Assembly (NCBI RefSeq): GCF_003628125.1
Contig: NZ_RBZU01000001.1
Location: forward strand, 124,001-188,000
Direction of reading: 5' to 3'
DNA length: 64,000 nt
From: Pararobbsia silviterrae
GTDB lineage: Bacteria; Pseudomonadota; Gammaproteobacteria; Burkholderiales; Burkholderiaceae
Under the pieces are notes generated by a model. It was given only the letters and a program-made list of their open reading frames with translations. It searched no databases and was not told the DNA's origin. This document shows positions 22,419 through 32,177 of this stretch, in pieces. Both the position numbers and the translations under genes were made by a program. How positions within the stretch are numbered: position 1 is the stretch's first letter; every line of letters begins with the position of its first letter.

Positions 22419-24397
22419 TGCGACGACCGCCCTTGGTGCGACGGATCGAAGGCGGTCGTACTCGTCGCCTCGCTCGCGGCGAGCGCGCCGCGACGTGCGA
22501 GCCCCTTCTTCAGATGGACCATTAACAGCGAAATCGCGGCGGGCGTCATGCCCTGGATACGCGAGGCCTGGCCAATCGTCTCGGGTTTGAATTGATTCAG
22601 CTTCTGACGAACTTCGAACGACAAGCCTCGCACTTCCGCATAGTCGAGATCGTTCGGCAAGCGCGTGTTTTCATGCGCTTCATTGCGCTCGATCTCACCC
22701 GCCTGGCGGTCGATATAACCCTGATACTTGATGCCGATTTCGATCTGCTCGCGGACCTGCGATTCAAGGACGGGATCATCGACCAGCGCTTCTGCCGGTG
22801 CAAACTCGCCATTGCGAAGCGCCATCAACGCTTCATAGCTGACACCCGGTCGCTTGAGCAGATCGGCGAGATTGTGTTCGTGTTCGATGGCTTTGCCGAG
22901 CAGCGCTTCCGAGTCTGCCGACGGCAAGGTCTTGGGATTGACCCAAGTGGTCCGCAGACGCTTTGTTTCACGTGAAACAGCGTCGCGCTTAGCCTCGAAA
23001 GCGGCCCAGCGTACATCGTCAACACAGCCAAGCTCGCGACCCATCTCGGTCAAACGCATGTCCGCATTGTCTTCACGCAGGCTCAGCCGATACTCGGCCC
23101 GGCTCGTGAACATCCGATAGGGCTCCGAGACGCCTCGCGTAACGAGATCGTCAACGAGCACGCCAAGATACGCCTGGTCGCGACGCGGCACCCACGCCTC
23201 GCGCTGCTGTGTATGAAGCGAGGCATTCAGTCCAGCAAGCAGACCTTGCGCAGCGGCTTCTTCATAGCCCGTTGTGCCATTGATCTGACCCGCGAAAAAC
23301 AGGCCCTGGATCGCACGCGTTTCGAGCGATGCCTTGAGGCCTCGCGGATCGAAATAGTCGTACTCGATCGCGTAGCCGGGTCGCAGGATGTGTGCGTGTT
23401 CAAGACCGACCATCGAGTGCACGAGATCGAGTTGCACATCGAATGGCAGACTCGTCGAGATCCCGTTCGGATAGAACTCGTTCGTCGTCAGGCCTTCGGG
23501 CTCGAGATAGATCTGATGCGACTCCTTGCTCGCGAACCGGTGAATCTTGTCCTCGATCGACGGGCAATAGCGCGGCCCCACACCTTCGATCACACCCGTG
23601 TACATAGGCGAACGGTCGAGGCCACCCCGGATAATCTCGTGCGTGCGCACGTTCGTGTGCGTGATCCAGCACGGCACTTGTTGAGGATGCTGCTCGACAC
23701 GGCCGAGAAACGAGAACACCGGCACGGGATCCAGATCGCCGGGTTGCTCTTCGAGCTTCGAAAAGTCGATCGTTCGGCCATCGATTCGCGGCGGCGTACC
23801 GGTCTTGAGGCGTCCCTGCGGGAGCTTGAGCTCCTTCAATCGCGCCGACAAAGAGACCGCTGCCGGATCGCCGGCGCGCCCGCCCGTATAGTTGTTGAGC
23901 CCGACGTGAATCTTGCCGTCGAGGAACGTGCCGGCCGTCAGCACAACCGCACGACTCCGGAAGCGAACACCGACCTGTGTCACGGCGCCCACGACACGAT
24001 CGCCTTCGACAATAAGATCGTCGACGGCCTGCTGGAACAGCCAGAGATTGGGCTGATTTTCGAGGCGATGACGGATCGCTTTCCGATAGAGCACGCGATC
24101 TGCCTGAGCGCGGGTCGCCCGGACAGCCGGTCCCTTTGACGAATTCAAAATCCGAAACTGAATGCCCGCCTCGTCCGTCGCGGCGGCCATCGCGCCACCC
24201 AGCGCGTCAATTTCTTTGACCAGATGGCCTTTCCCAATGCCGCCGATCGACGGATTGCAGCTCATTTGGCCCAAGGTCTCGATACTGTGCGTCAGCAGCA
24301 ATGTCTTGCTGCCCATACGCGCGGCTGCAAGAGCGGCTTCGGTTCCTGCGTGGCCGCCGCCGACCACAATCACGTCAAATTCTGTTGGATAAAGCAT
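22415..24397 (-). CDS. mnmG: tRNA uridine-34 cmnm5 modification enzyme MnmG (FAD)
   Basis: MnmG (GidA), with MnmE, installs carboxymethylaminomethyl on wobble U34 of certain tRNAs, using FAD and methylene-THF. The 660-aa protein has the Rossmann motif [36 protein letters not shown], and the conserved Cys in [11 protein letters not shown]. The C-terminal [19 protein letters not shown] binds tRNA/MnmE. The ATG start has GGAG 8 nt upstream; the open frame runs 65 codons further but through a parS-containing region. A perfect parS palindrome is embedded in the coding sequence, read as Val-Ser-Arg-Glu-Thr. Confidence 0.97.
   Translation of the reverse strand: MLYPTEFDVIVVGGGHAGTEAALAAARMGSKTLLLTHSIETLGQMSCNPSIGGIGKGHLVKEIDALGGAMAAATDEAGIQFRILNSSKGPAVRATRAQADRVLYRKAIRHRLENQPNLWLFQQAVDDLIVEGDRVVGAVTQVGVRFRSRAVVLTAGTFLDGKIHVGLNNYTGGRAGDPAAVSLSARLKELKLPQGRLKTGTPPRIDGRTIDFSKLEEQPGDLDPVPVFSFLGRVEQHPQQVPCWITHTNVRTHEIIRGGLDRSPMYTGVIEGVGPRYCPSIEDKIHRFASKESHQIYLEPEGLTTNEFYPNGISTSLPFDVQLDLVHSMVGLEHAHILRPGYAIEYDYFDPRGLKASLETRAIQGLFFAGQINGTTGYEEAAAQGLLAGLNASLHTQQREAWVPRRDQAYLGVLVDDLVTRGVSEPYRMFTSRAEYRLSLREDNADMRLTEMGRELGCVDDVRWAAFEAKRDAVSRETKRLRTTWVNPKTLPSADSEALLGKAIEHEHNLADLLKRPGVSYEALMALRNGEFAPAEALVDDPVLESQVREQIEIGIKYQGYIDRQAGEIERNEAHENTRLPNDLDYAEVRGLSFEVRQKLNQFKPETIGQASRIQGMTPAAISLLMVHLKKGLARRGALAASEATSTTAFDPSHQGRSSQ
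22964..22979. other. parS centromere site 1 (inside mnmG)
   Basis: The 16-bp perfect palindrome TGTTTCACGTGAAACA matches the canonical ParB-binding site of chromosomal ParABS systems. It lies within mnmG codons, about 2.1 kb upstream of parB. Confidence 0.93.
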
Positions 24398-24506
24398 GAT
24401 GGCTCCGCGAGAACGCGCGGACCGACTGAAAAATGTAGGCGAATTATAACGGTTCGACACATCGCGAGCGTCGCCCGTCCGAAGAATGGCTGTTCGATCG
24501 AGGTGT

Positions 24507-24522
24507 TGTTTCACGTGAAACA
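24507..24522. other. parS centromere site 2 (upstream of mnmG)
   Basis: This is an identical 16-bp palindrome TGTTTCACGTGAAACA, 110 bp upstream of the mnmG start. Confidence 0.93.
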
Positions 24523-25479
24523 CTTGAATCTTGCCCGCCTGCTCTGCGACAAAGCGGCGAGATTCGAAGTTGATTGAACGGAAACGACTCAATCAAAGTG
24601 CGAAGTCTTCCACGGAGATGCGCTCAACGGCCCCTCAGCCGCCCCATTTCCCGAGTGCGAAGCGGCCTCGTCGATGGTTAGCGAAGGAGGATCGCCAGAG
24701 TCTCTCTGCTTCGTTCAAATGCGTGATCACGGTGGTCCGTGCACGATGAGGCGGATACGCCACGATTCACTTCGATCTCGGCACCTGACAAGCCAGATCT
24801 CGTACTTGCCGCGACACCGGGCGTGGCCGCTTTCACGCGAAAACGCGGCTCGCCTATTCGCGTCGTTCGCGACCGAAAGCAGCGACGCGTCACGGTTGTC
24901 CGTGGATCACCCACCCACTACACGCTATCTCGCGGTACCCGATTCATTCGCACGGGGATCACAACCCGATCTGACCCATTGCAATTGCGGTGGGACACAC
25001 ATGGGCACACGCGACGGCTCTCCGGCAGCCCGCGGCATTCGAGCACCGTGTGCGAACCAAGCAAGCGTCGTGACGCCCCTACGCCCACGCTGACGCGATC
25101 AATCGCCCCGATCGTCTTGACGATCGCGCACCGTACGGGTCGAGCGCAAGTCCCCGACTTCGAGCTCGCGTTTCGTCCAGGCCATCAGGGGCGTGTCCTT
25201 CGCAAACTGGCCGGTGACTATCACTCGCGCAGATCCGGCTTGAGCCCTTCCGCTCGTCGGCAATATCGGCCCCATACAACGCTTCTGAGTGTCCTGACTC
25301 GATTGACGGCCAGTCATCCGAACCCATGCAATAACGCACTTCATCGCGATTCTGCCGTCGCCGAAGGACGGAGTTGTTCAGGCCTATGCCGGTGAGCGTC
25401 GTCGCCTCGGCCACGCCTTCATGCCTGGCGCGCACCGTGTGGGTCTGCCCTCATCGTTAAGCCCAGCGCGGGTTCGAAT

Positions 25480-25900
25480 GCAATCCAGTGAACGAGCATG
25501 TGATAAGGATGGATCTCAAGACACACATCGGACGCGCTCGGAGACAATGCGGGCGTCTCGTCCTTCGCGATTCGAAACGAGCGATGAAAATGCGCTGCGC
25601 CGAGCTCTTTCCGCCGTCGCATCAGCGTCGCATTCTCGTTACGGACGAGCGCGTGTCTCTGCCGTCGCGAAAGTCGCCGGCACTCCGGATGCCATGCATT
25701 GAACGAGCACGCGGTAAGGATGGGCCTCAAAACTCAGATCGGATGTGCTCGGAGACAATGCGGGCGTCTCGCCCTTCACGATTCGAAACGAGCGATGAAA
25801 ATGCGCTGCGCCGAGCCCTTTCCGCCGTCGCGTCAACGTCGCACTCTCGTTACGGATGAGCAGGTGCTCTGCCGTCGCAAGAGTCGCTGGAACACCTCTG
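25480..25900. repeat. 211-bp tandem duplication (two diverged copies)
   Basis: Two copies, about 25480-25690 and 25691-25900, align with a period of 211 bp and, by eye, roughly 85-90% identity. The best-kept part runs from CTCGGAGACAATGCGGGC to about 25830 and includes a small GAGAC/GTCTC hairpin in both copies. Substitutions and a 2-3-nt indel fall without an obvious codon pattern, so coding is doubtful. Confidence 0.85.
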
Positions 25901-26280
25901 CGAAAAGGTCGATATCGGGATGAATCGGCGCGGCATCGTCACGCCGCGGGCTTTCGCCGGTTTGATGGCATTGCCGATCGGACTGGCGATTGAACTGTCG
26001 CTCGATCGCCTCTGCATTCGAGAGACGCCCGCCGAATGGAGGCAAACACATTGCGCGCGGCCACGCCGCGGCGGCCGCCTACTCAATTGATCGCTCGGCC
26101 TGCGCAAGCGATTCGGCCGATCACTGAATCAGTCCACGGGAAGCCCAAGCGCTCTCGAACGCACCCGCTCGAATCCGCCCGCGTGGCCGACATTCGACTG
26201 CGACCGGCTCGGGTCCAAAATAGCGGGGATCGCGGACATCGGCGGCCCCGCGAAGTCACGCGACGACATCCGCCTCGGCA

Positions 26281-26294
26281 GTTTCACGTGAAAC
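26281..26294. other. parS centromere site 3
   Basis: The 14-bp palindrome GTTTCACGTGAAAC has outer bases A/A instead of T/A, so the core is perfect and only the flank is asymmetric. It lies about 130 bp beyond the stop of the solute-binding protein gene. Confidence 0.92.
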
Positions 26295-26421
26295 ACATTG
26301 GCCGTCGCAACTTGGCGACAACCCATCCAGCGCTTAGTGAGCCGGATCGCCAATCGGAGACGACCCGGCCCGATCGCATCGTTTCACAGCAACCGAAACG
26401 GTGGCCGCCCCGCCGCCCGTT

Positions 26422-27597
26422 TCACTGGCCCTGCAACTGCCATTTCCCGTCGACGATCTCGACCATCACGCGAGCGCGCGCATCGAAGCCGTTATGGTCG
26501 GTGGCCGACATATTGAACACGCCTTGCGAGACTGCGAGATCCTTCTGACTCTCAAGCGCGTCACGCAACGCCGCCCGAAATGCATCGGTGCCCGGCGCCG
26601 CCTTTGCGACCGCGACCGGAATCGCGTGAGCCAGCAGTTGACCCGCATCCCACGCATGGCCGCCGAAGGTCGATACGCTGCCCACGCCGTACGCCTTCTC
26701 ATAGGCTTGCTTGTATTCAAGCGCCGAATGTTTGACCGGATTCGAGTCGGCCAATTGATCGGCGACGAGCAGCGGGCCCGCCGGCAGCCACGTCCCGTTG
26801 CACGCCTTCGTGCAGACACGCAGGAAGTCGTTGTTCGCCACGCCGTGCGTCTGATAAAGCTTGCCCGTAAAACCACGATCCTTGAGCGCCAACTCGGGCA
26901 GCGCCGCCGGCGTCCCCGACGCGCCGATCAACACGGCGTCCGGATGCGCGCTCATGACCTTGAGTACCTGACCCGTCACCGACGTATCCGTACGTTGAAA
27001 CCGCTCGGCGGCAACCACCTTGATCTGATGCGCGCCGGCTGCCGCCGTGAACTCCTTGAGCCAATTCTCGCCATAGGCGTCCGCGAAGCCGATGAAACCG
27101 ACGCTCTTGACGCCTTGCTTCGCCATCTGCGACGCAATCGCATCCGCCATCAGGCTGTCATTCTGCGGGGTCTTGAACGCCCACGCGCGCTTCGCGTCCA
27201 TCGGCGCGATGATCGATTGCGAAGCCGCCATGGAAATCATCGGCGTATGGGACTCAGCCGCGACATCGAGCATCGCCAGCGAATTGGGCGTCACCGTCGA
27301 CCCGATGACCGCATCGACATGATCTTCGCTGACAAGTTTGCGCATCGCCTGCACCGCCTTCGTCGCGTCGGTGCCATCGTCGAGCACGACATACTCGACC
27401 GACTTGCCGGCAATCTGCGTCGGCAATAGCGCGATCGTGTTTTTCTCGGGAATCCCCAATGACGCCGCGGGTCCCGTCGCCGAAACGACGACCCCGATCT
27501 TGACCTGCGCGTAAGAAATCGACGCGGCCGAGCACAACAACACCATCAAGGCCGACGTGCGAACCCGCGCGCTAAAGCGATTGCCAGAGAGACGCAT
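26422..27597 (-). CDS. ABC transporter periplasmic solute-binding protein (LivK/HAAT family)
   Basis: This is a 391-aa Peripla_BP_6-type binding protein. The signal peptide (MRLSGNRFSARVRTSALMVL..., cleavage near SYA-Q) is followed by QVKIGVVVSATGPAASLGIP. The ligand-lobe signatures VIGSTVTPNSLAML and MISMAASQSI also appear, with VGFIGFADAYGENW at the hinge. It should deliver branched-chain amino acids or a related carboxylate to an ABC permease. It has its own transcription unit: a strong terminator separates it from the liv operon, which has its own binding protein. It may therefore share that permease or serve another. Confidence 0.9.
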   Translation of the reverse strand: MRLSGNRFSARVRTSALMVLLCSAASISYAQVKIGVVVSATGPAASLGIPEKNTIALLPTQIAGKSVEYVVLDDGTDATKAVQAMRKLVSEDHVDAVIGSTVTPNSLAMLDVAAESHTPMISMAASQSIIAPMDAKRAWAFKTPQNDSLMADAIASQMAKQGVKSVGFIGFADAYGENWLKEFTAAAGAHQIKVVAAERFQRTDTSVTGQVLKVMSAHPDAVLIGASGTPAALPELALKDRGFTGKLYQTHGVANNDFLRVCTKACNGTWLPAGPLLVADQLADSNPVKHSALEYKQAYEKAYGVGSVSTFGGHAWDAGQLLAHAIPVAVAKAAPGTDAFRAALRDALESQKDLAVSQGVFNMSATDHNGFDARARVMVEIVDGKWQLQGQ

Positions 27598-28152
27598 TAT
27601 TGTTTTTCCGGACGAAGAAGGAAGGGGAAACGGCGGTCTGAAAATACGTGACGCGGTGCGGAAGGAGGCGTCGACATCGGGCGCGCGCCCGACTCGGCAA
27701 AAACGGACTCAAAAGACACTTTATCTTTCAAAATCAGCGATTTAGCGAAAGAAAATAAAAAAGCGCTGTTGGATAACCAACAGCGCTTTTTCGCGGGCTT
27801 AATACCCTATTGTCTCCTCGTTCCCCACCTCAAATTAATGCGGTGCATCGAACTGGCTCGAAGATTAAACAAGCATGACAGGGCCAGCAACCTAGCATTT
27901 ACCCTAGGTGGTGCACTGAGCCTTGCTGCGCACCGGTTTGGCGCGTTTCCGCGCACGCGGTAATACTTTAAATATTCACTTCACGATGATTTCGAATGCA
28001 AGAAACACGTCGCTGAAACCTTGCTGATCGAAACGCCGGGCCGCCGATTACCGTCATGCAGCACGACACCATGACGCAAATCGTCGTCAGACGCTTCAGA
28101 ATCCCTCAAGCATCCGATCGCGACCTTGAGCCTGACATGGACATCCCCACCC
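27598..28152. other. Gap between liv operon end and solute-binding protein gene
   Basis: This gap holds the liv operon terminator (listed) and, on its left side, the AT-rich region just before the binding-protein start, probably its promoter. A GGTGCAC...GTGCACC-like inverted repeat occurs near 27840-27935 (GGTGCATCG, GGTGCACTG, GCGCACC). No gene is seen. Confidence 0.5.
27759..27791 (-). terminator. Rho-independent terminator after the liv operon
   Basis: AAAAGCGCTGTTGG pairs with CCAACAGCGCTTTT around an ATAA loop, with A-run and T-run flanks. It is functional-looking on both strands and lies 360 bp beyond the livM stop. Confidence 0.88.
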
Positions 28153-29151
28153 TCACTCGGCCGCCTTAGAGCGTGTTCTCGCACCGCCCAGCGCCCCCGC
28201 GCGCGCGACAATCTCGCCGACGATGCCGCGACGGAACGCAAGCACGCAGACGATGAAAATCACCCCCGTCACCGTCGTCACCGAGTCGCCGAGCCCCTCG
28301 AACGCCTCGATGTGCGTCACCGAAGCCAGCGCCGCGCCGATATCCCCGAGCCGGTCCTCGAGCGTCACGATGACGAGCGCGCCGACAATCGGCCCGAACA
28401 ACGTCCCCATCCCACCGACGAGCGTCATGAGGATCACGAGCCCCGACGTCGTCCAGTACGCGTCGCCGAGCGTCTCGAACCCGAGCACAAGCGTCTTCAA
28501 CGCACCGGCAAAGCCCGCGAGACCCGCCGACAAGACGAACGCGAGCCACTTGAACGTATCGGCCTGGTAGCCCAGCGACACCGCGCGCGACTCGTTTTCG
28601 CGAATCGCGGTCAGGACCTCGCCGAACGGCGAATGGACGATCCGCACGATCAGCCCGAACGCGAGCACCATGACGACGAGCACGACGTAGTACAGCGTGA
28701 GATCCCGTCCGAGATCGAGCACGCCGAACAGATGCCCGCGCGGCACGCCCTGCAGACCATCCTCGCCGCCCGTAAACGGCGCCTGCAAAAAAATGAAGTA
28801 GACGAGCTGTGCGAGCGCGAGCGTGATCATCGCGAAGTAGATGCCCTGCCGCCGAATCGCAAAGAAGCCCGTGATCGCGCCGAGCGCGAGGGCCGTCACC
28901 GTGCCGGCCAGGACGCCGAGCTCCGGCGTCACGCCCCACGACTTGATCGCATACCCGGTCATATAGCCCGCGCTCGCGAGAAACGCCGCATGGCCGAAAG
29001 AAAGCAGGCCCGTATAGCCGATCAGCAGATTGAACGCGCTCGCGAACAGCGCAAAGCACAGCACCTTCATGACAAACAGCGGATAGGCGCCCGCCAGCGG
29101 CGCGACGATCAACGCGACCAGCAGCAACGCATACAGACTTTTTCTGAGCAT
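28153..29151 (-). CDS. livM: Branched-chain amino-acid ABC transporter permease LivM
   Basis: This is the second inner-membrane permease of a HAAT-type ABC importer, 332 aa with about 9 membrane helices. Diagnostic segments are LIGYTGLLSFGHAAFLASAGY and GIYFAMITLALAQLVYF. The EAA-like loop is ENESRAVSLGYQADTFKW. The ATG at 29151 has AGGAG 5 nt upstream; the long upstream extension of the frame is not real. It is the last gene of livGFKHM, 8 bp after livH. Confidence 0.94.
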   Translation of the reverse strand: MLRKSLYALLLVALIVAPLAGAYPLFVMKVLCFALFASAFNLLIGYTGLLSFGHAAFLASAGYMTGYAIKSWGVTPELGVLAGTVTALALGAITGFFAIRRQGIYFAMITLALAQLVYFIFLQAPFTGGEDGLQGVPRGHLFGVLDLGRDLTLYYVVLVVMVLAFGLIVRIVHSPFGEVLTAIRENESRAVSLGYQADTFKWLAFVLSAGLAGFAGALKTLVLGFETLGDAYWTTSGLVILMTLVGGMGTLFGPIVGALVIVTLEDRLGDIGAALASVTHIEAFEGLGDSVTTVTGVIFIVCVLAFRRGIVGEIVARAGALGGARTRSKAAE

Positions 29152-29159
29152 CGCGTCTC

Positions 29160-30044
29160 CTATCGTTCCTTGCCGAACAAGCCGGCGGGCCGCACGAGCA
29201 ACACGAGCGCCATGATCACGAAGACGACGGTCGCGGATCCTTGCGGATAGAACACGCGCGTGAGGCCTTCGATCAATCCGAGCCCGAGCCCTGTCACGAT
29301 CGCGCCGAAGATCGACCCCATGCCCCCGATGACGACGACGGCGAACACCGTGATGATCATCGGCTGCCCCATCAACGGCGAGACCTGGATCACGGGCGCG
29401 GCGAGCACGCCCGCGAAGGCCGCGAGCGCGACGCCGAATCCGTACGTCAGCGTGACCATCAACGGCACGTTGATGCCGAACGCCTCGACCAGCTTCGGGT
29501 TCTCGGTTCCCGCGCGCAGATATGCACCGAGACGCGTCTTCTCGATAAGGAACCACGTCGCGAAGCAGACCGTCAGCGACGCGACGACAACCCATGCGCG
29601 ATAGTTCGGCAACACCATGAAGCCGAGATCGGTCGCCCCCGCGAGCAGCGCGGGACCGTCATAGGGCTGCCCCGACGAACCGTAGATCGCGCGAAAGATC
29701 CCTTCGACGACGAGCGTCAGACCGAACGTGAGCAGCAGTCCGTAGAGATGATCGAGCGAATAGATCCATCGCAGCAGCAGGCGCTCGAACGCCATGCCCG
29801 CGATGCCGATGACGACCGGCGCGATGACGAGCATCGCCCAGTACGGCAGTCCCGCATATTCGAGCCCCATCCATGCGCACATCGCGCCGAGCATGAACGT
29901 CGCGCCATGCGCGAAGTTGATGACGTTGAGCAGCCCGAAAATGACCGCGAGACCGAGACTCAGGATCGCGTAGAACGATCCGTTGACGAGCCCGAGCAGC
30001 AACTGGCTCAGAAGCGCCGGTAACGGTATGCCTAAGATATCCAT
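29160..30044 (-). CDS. livH: Branched-chain amino-acid ABC transporter permease LivH
   Basis: This is the first membrane permease, 294 aa with about 8 helices. It starts MDILGIPLPALLSQLLLGLVNG, with the typical AIFGLLNVINFAHGA-like segment and the NPKLVEAFGINV cytoplasmic loop that contacts the ATPases. It sits between the binding protein and livM. Confidence 0.95.
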   Translation of the reverse strand: MDILGIPLPALLSQLLLGLVNGSFYAILSLGLAVIFGLLNVINFAHGATFMLGAMCAWMGLEYAGLPYWAMLVIAPVVIGIAGMAFERLLLRWIYSLDHLYGLLLTFGLTLVVEGIFRAIYGSSGQPYDGPALLAGATDLGFMVLPNYRAWVVVASLTVCFATWFLIEKTRLGAYLRAGTENPKLVEAFGINVPLMVTLTYGFGVALAAFAGVLAAPVIQVSPLMGQPMIITVFAVVVIGGMGSIFGAIVTGLGLGLIEGLTRVFYPQGSATVVFVIMALVLLVRPAGLFGKER

Positions 30045-30071
30045 GCGTCGTGGGTCTCGCGTCTGTGCCGG

Positions 30072-31277
30072 TTACTTCCAGAGCGCGCAACGCGTCTCGG
30101 CCTTCGTGCCGAACGCCTGCTCGCCCGGAATCGTCTCGACCACGTTGTAGTAGTCCCACGGCTCCTTCGACTCGCTCGGCTTCTTGACCTGCATCAGGTA
30201 CATGTTGTGGACCATCACGCCGTCTTCGCGCACATAGCCGCCTTGCGCGTAGAAGTCGTTGATCTTCGTCTTCTTGAGTTCGGCCATGACCTTGTCGGCA
30301 TCGGTGCTGCCGACCGCCTGGACCGCCTTCAGATACGTCGTGACGGCCGAGTAATCGGCGGCCTGCACGCTCGTCGGCTCCTTGCGCGTCTTGTCGAAGA
30401 AACGCGACGAGAACTTGCGTGTCTCGTCGTCCTTGTTCCAGTACCAGCTGTCGGTCACGTACATGCCCTGCGTCGCGTCGAGGCCCAGGCTATGCACGTC
30501 CGAGATGAACATGAGCAAGCCCGCGAGCTGCATCGTCTTGTTGACGCCGAACTCCTTCGCGGCCTTGATCGAGTTGACCGTGTCGCCGCCCGCGTTCGCA
30601 AGCCCGAGGATCTGGGCCTTCGACGTCTGCGCCTGCAACAGGAACGATGAAAAATCCGATGCGTTGAGCGGATGCAGCACCTGACCGACGACCGTGCCGC
30701 CCGACGCCTTGACGACATCGGCCGTGTTCTTCTCGAGCGACTTGCCGAACGCATAGTCGGCCGTCAGGAAGAACCACGATTTCCCGCCGCGCTTGACGAC
30801 CGCCGACCCCGTGCCGCGCGCGAGCGCCATCGTGTCGTACGCATAGTGGACGGTATAGGGCGTGCATTGCTCGTTGGTCAACGTGTCGGCGCCCGCGCCG
30901 ATATTGATGTAGACCTTCTTCTTCTCGCCCGCGACGGTGTTCATCGAGAGCCCCGTCGCCGAGTTCGTGCCGCCGACCAGCAGCGTCACGCCGTCGCGAT
31001 CGAACCATTCGCGCGCTTTCGATGCCGCGATGTCGGCCTTGTTCTGGTGATCGGCCGACACGAATTCGATCGGCTTGCCGAGCACCTTGCCGCCGAAATC
31101 GGCGATCGCCATCTTGATGGCTTCGACGCCGCCCTGCCCGTCGATATCGGCATAGAGCCCCGACATATCGGTGATCAAGCCGATCTTGACCGCATCGTCC
31201 GCCGCGTGCGCAGGCAGCGCCGCACATGCCGCCATCACGCTTCCCACGGCAACCGCCACTCGCTTGAACTTCGTCAT
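30072..31277 (-). CDS. livK: ABC transporter periplasmic branched-chain amino-acid binding protein
   Basis: This is a 401-aa Peripla_BP_6 protein with a signal peptide ending AHA-AD. The start ATG (MTKFKRVAVAVGSVMA) follows GGGGGAG. Ligand-domain features include LITDMSGLYADIDGQGGVEA, the GGTNSATGLSMNTVAG pocket segment and FLTADYAFGKSLEK. Being in the middle of the livGFKHM operon, it is the likely primary binding protein. Ligand specificity is not resolved. Confidence 0.92.
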   Translation of the reverse strand: MTKFKRVAVAVGSVMAACAALPAHAADDAVKIGLITDMSGLYADIDGQGGVEAIKMAIADFGGKVLGKPIEFVSADHQNKADIAASKAREWFDRDGVTLLVGGTNSATGLSMNTVAGEKKKVYINIGAGADTLTNEQCTPYTVHYAYDTMALARGTGSAVVKRGGKSWFFLTADYAFGKSLEKNTADVVKASGGTVVGQVLHPLNASDFSSFLLQAQTSKAQILGLANAGGDTVNSIKAAKEFGVNKTMQLAGLLMFISDVHSLGLDATQGMYVTDSWYWNKDDETRKFSSRFFDKTRKEPTSVQAADYSAVTTYLKAVQAVGSTDADKVMAELKKTKINDFYAQGGYVREDGVMVHNMYLMQVKKPSESKEPWDYYNVVETIPGEQAFGTKAETRCALWK

Positions 31278-31403
31278 GGTGATGTCTCCCCCGATAAACA
31301 GTTGTCCGACGCAGAAATCCCACACGCGCGGCACACGGCCCTCGCGTTCATCCGGCACACGACATGCGCGCCGACACGGCGCGCATCACGACTCACGCAC
31401 GCG

Positions 31404-32177
31404 CTAGACGCCCAACAACGCGTTGAGCACCGGCATCTTCGCTTCGAGCTCGCGCGCGGCGAAATGCTCGACGATGCGTCCGTGCTCCATGACATAGAAC
31501 CGGTCCGCGAGCGGCGCCGCGAAACGGAAATTCTGTTCGACCATCACGATCGTGAAGCCGCGCGCCTTGAGCGCGAGAATCATCCGCGCGAGCGCCTGGA
31601 CGATCACAGGCGCGAGCCCTTCCGAAATCTCGTCGAGCAGCAGCAGATTCGCGCCCGTACGAAGAATCCGCGCGACCGCGAGCATCTGCTGCTCGCCGCC
31701 CGAGAGGCGCGTGCCCTGGCTCGCGCGCCGCTCGCGCAGATTCGGGAACATCGTGTAGATCTCGTCGACCGACATCGCATTGCGCGCCGCGTCGCCCTTG
31801 ACGCGCACGGGCGGCAGCAGCAGGTTTTCCTCGCAGGACAGGCTCGCGAAGATGCCGCGCTCCTCAGGGCAATATCCGACGCCCAGCGATGCGATCCGAT
31901 ACGTCGGCAAGTCGATCGTTTCGTCGCCCGCGATGCGGATCGATCCCCTGCGACGTCCCGTGAGTCCCATGATCGCGCGCAGTGTCGTCGTGCGTCCCGC
32001 GCCGTTGCGGCCGAGCAGCGTGACCACTTCGCCGCGTCCGACGGTCAGATCGACGCCATGAAGAATATGCGACTCGCCATACCAGGCCTCGAGTCCCGCG
32101 AGTTCGAGCGCGGGCATCGATTCGAGCGTCAGCGCGGGCAGCGCGCCCTCGGTTTCGGGCTTCACGGGCGCGTTCAT
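31404..32177 (-). CDS. livF: Branched-chain amino-acid ABC transporter ATPase LivF
   Basis: This is a 257-aa ATPase of the HAAT importer. The Walker A reads GRNGAGRTTT, with Arg replacing the usual Lys (confirmed in the nucleotides, codon CGC). The signature RLSGGEQQML, Walker B LLLLDEISEGLAP (Glu catalytic) and switch-His region MVEQN are otherwise normal. The ATG overlaps the livG stop by 4 nt. This Arg variant may be common in a LivF-like subfamily; the function is presumably retained in the LivG/LivF pair. Confidence 0.93.
   Translation of the reverse strand: MNAPVKPETEGALPALTLESMPALELAGLEAWYGESHILHGVDLTVGRGEVVTLLGRNGAGRTTTLRAIMGLTGRRRGSIRIAGDETIDLPTYRIASLGVGYCPEERGIFASLSCEENLLLPPVRVKGDAARNAMSVDEIYTMFPNLRERRASQGTRLSGGEQQMLAVARILRTGANLLLLDEISEGLAPVIVQALARMILALKARGFTIVMVEQNFRFAAPLADRFYVMEHGRIVEHFAARELEAKMPVLNALLGV

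Larger units (their letters stand above)
24398..26421. other. 2-kb gene-free, parS-containing region
   Basis: There is no gene I can recognise between mnmG and the next minus-strand gene. Open frames here are short, lack ribosome sites, and overlap in several frames. The region carries parS sites 2 and 3 and a 211-bp tandem duplication. It may be eroded genes or a non-coding segregation region. The base composition stays GC-rich. Confidence 0.6.

Noticed and set aside
24739-25395. 218-codon + strand frame in the parS gap
   Set aside because: No ribosome site, no recognisable family, high Arg/Thr/Pro content typical of a non-coding GC-rich frame.
27895-27940. Possible sigma-54 promoter (TGGTGCAC...TTGCT)
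   Set aside because: The distance between GG and GC is about 3 bp too long for a -24/-12 element.
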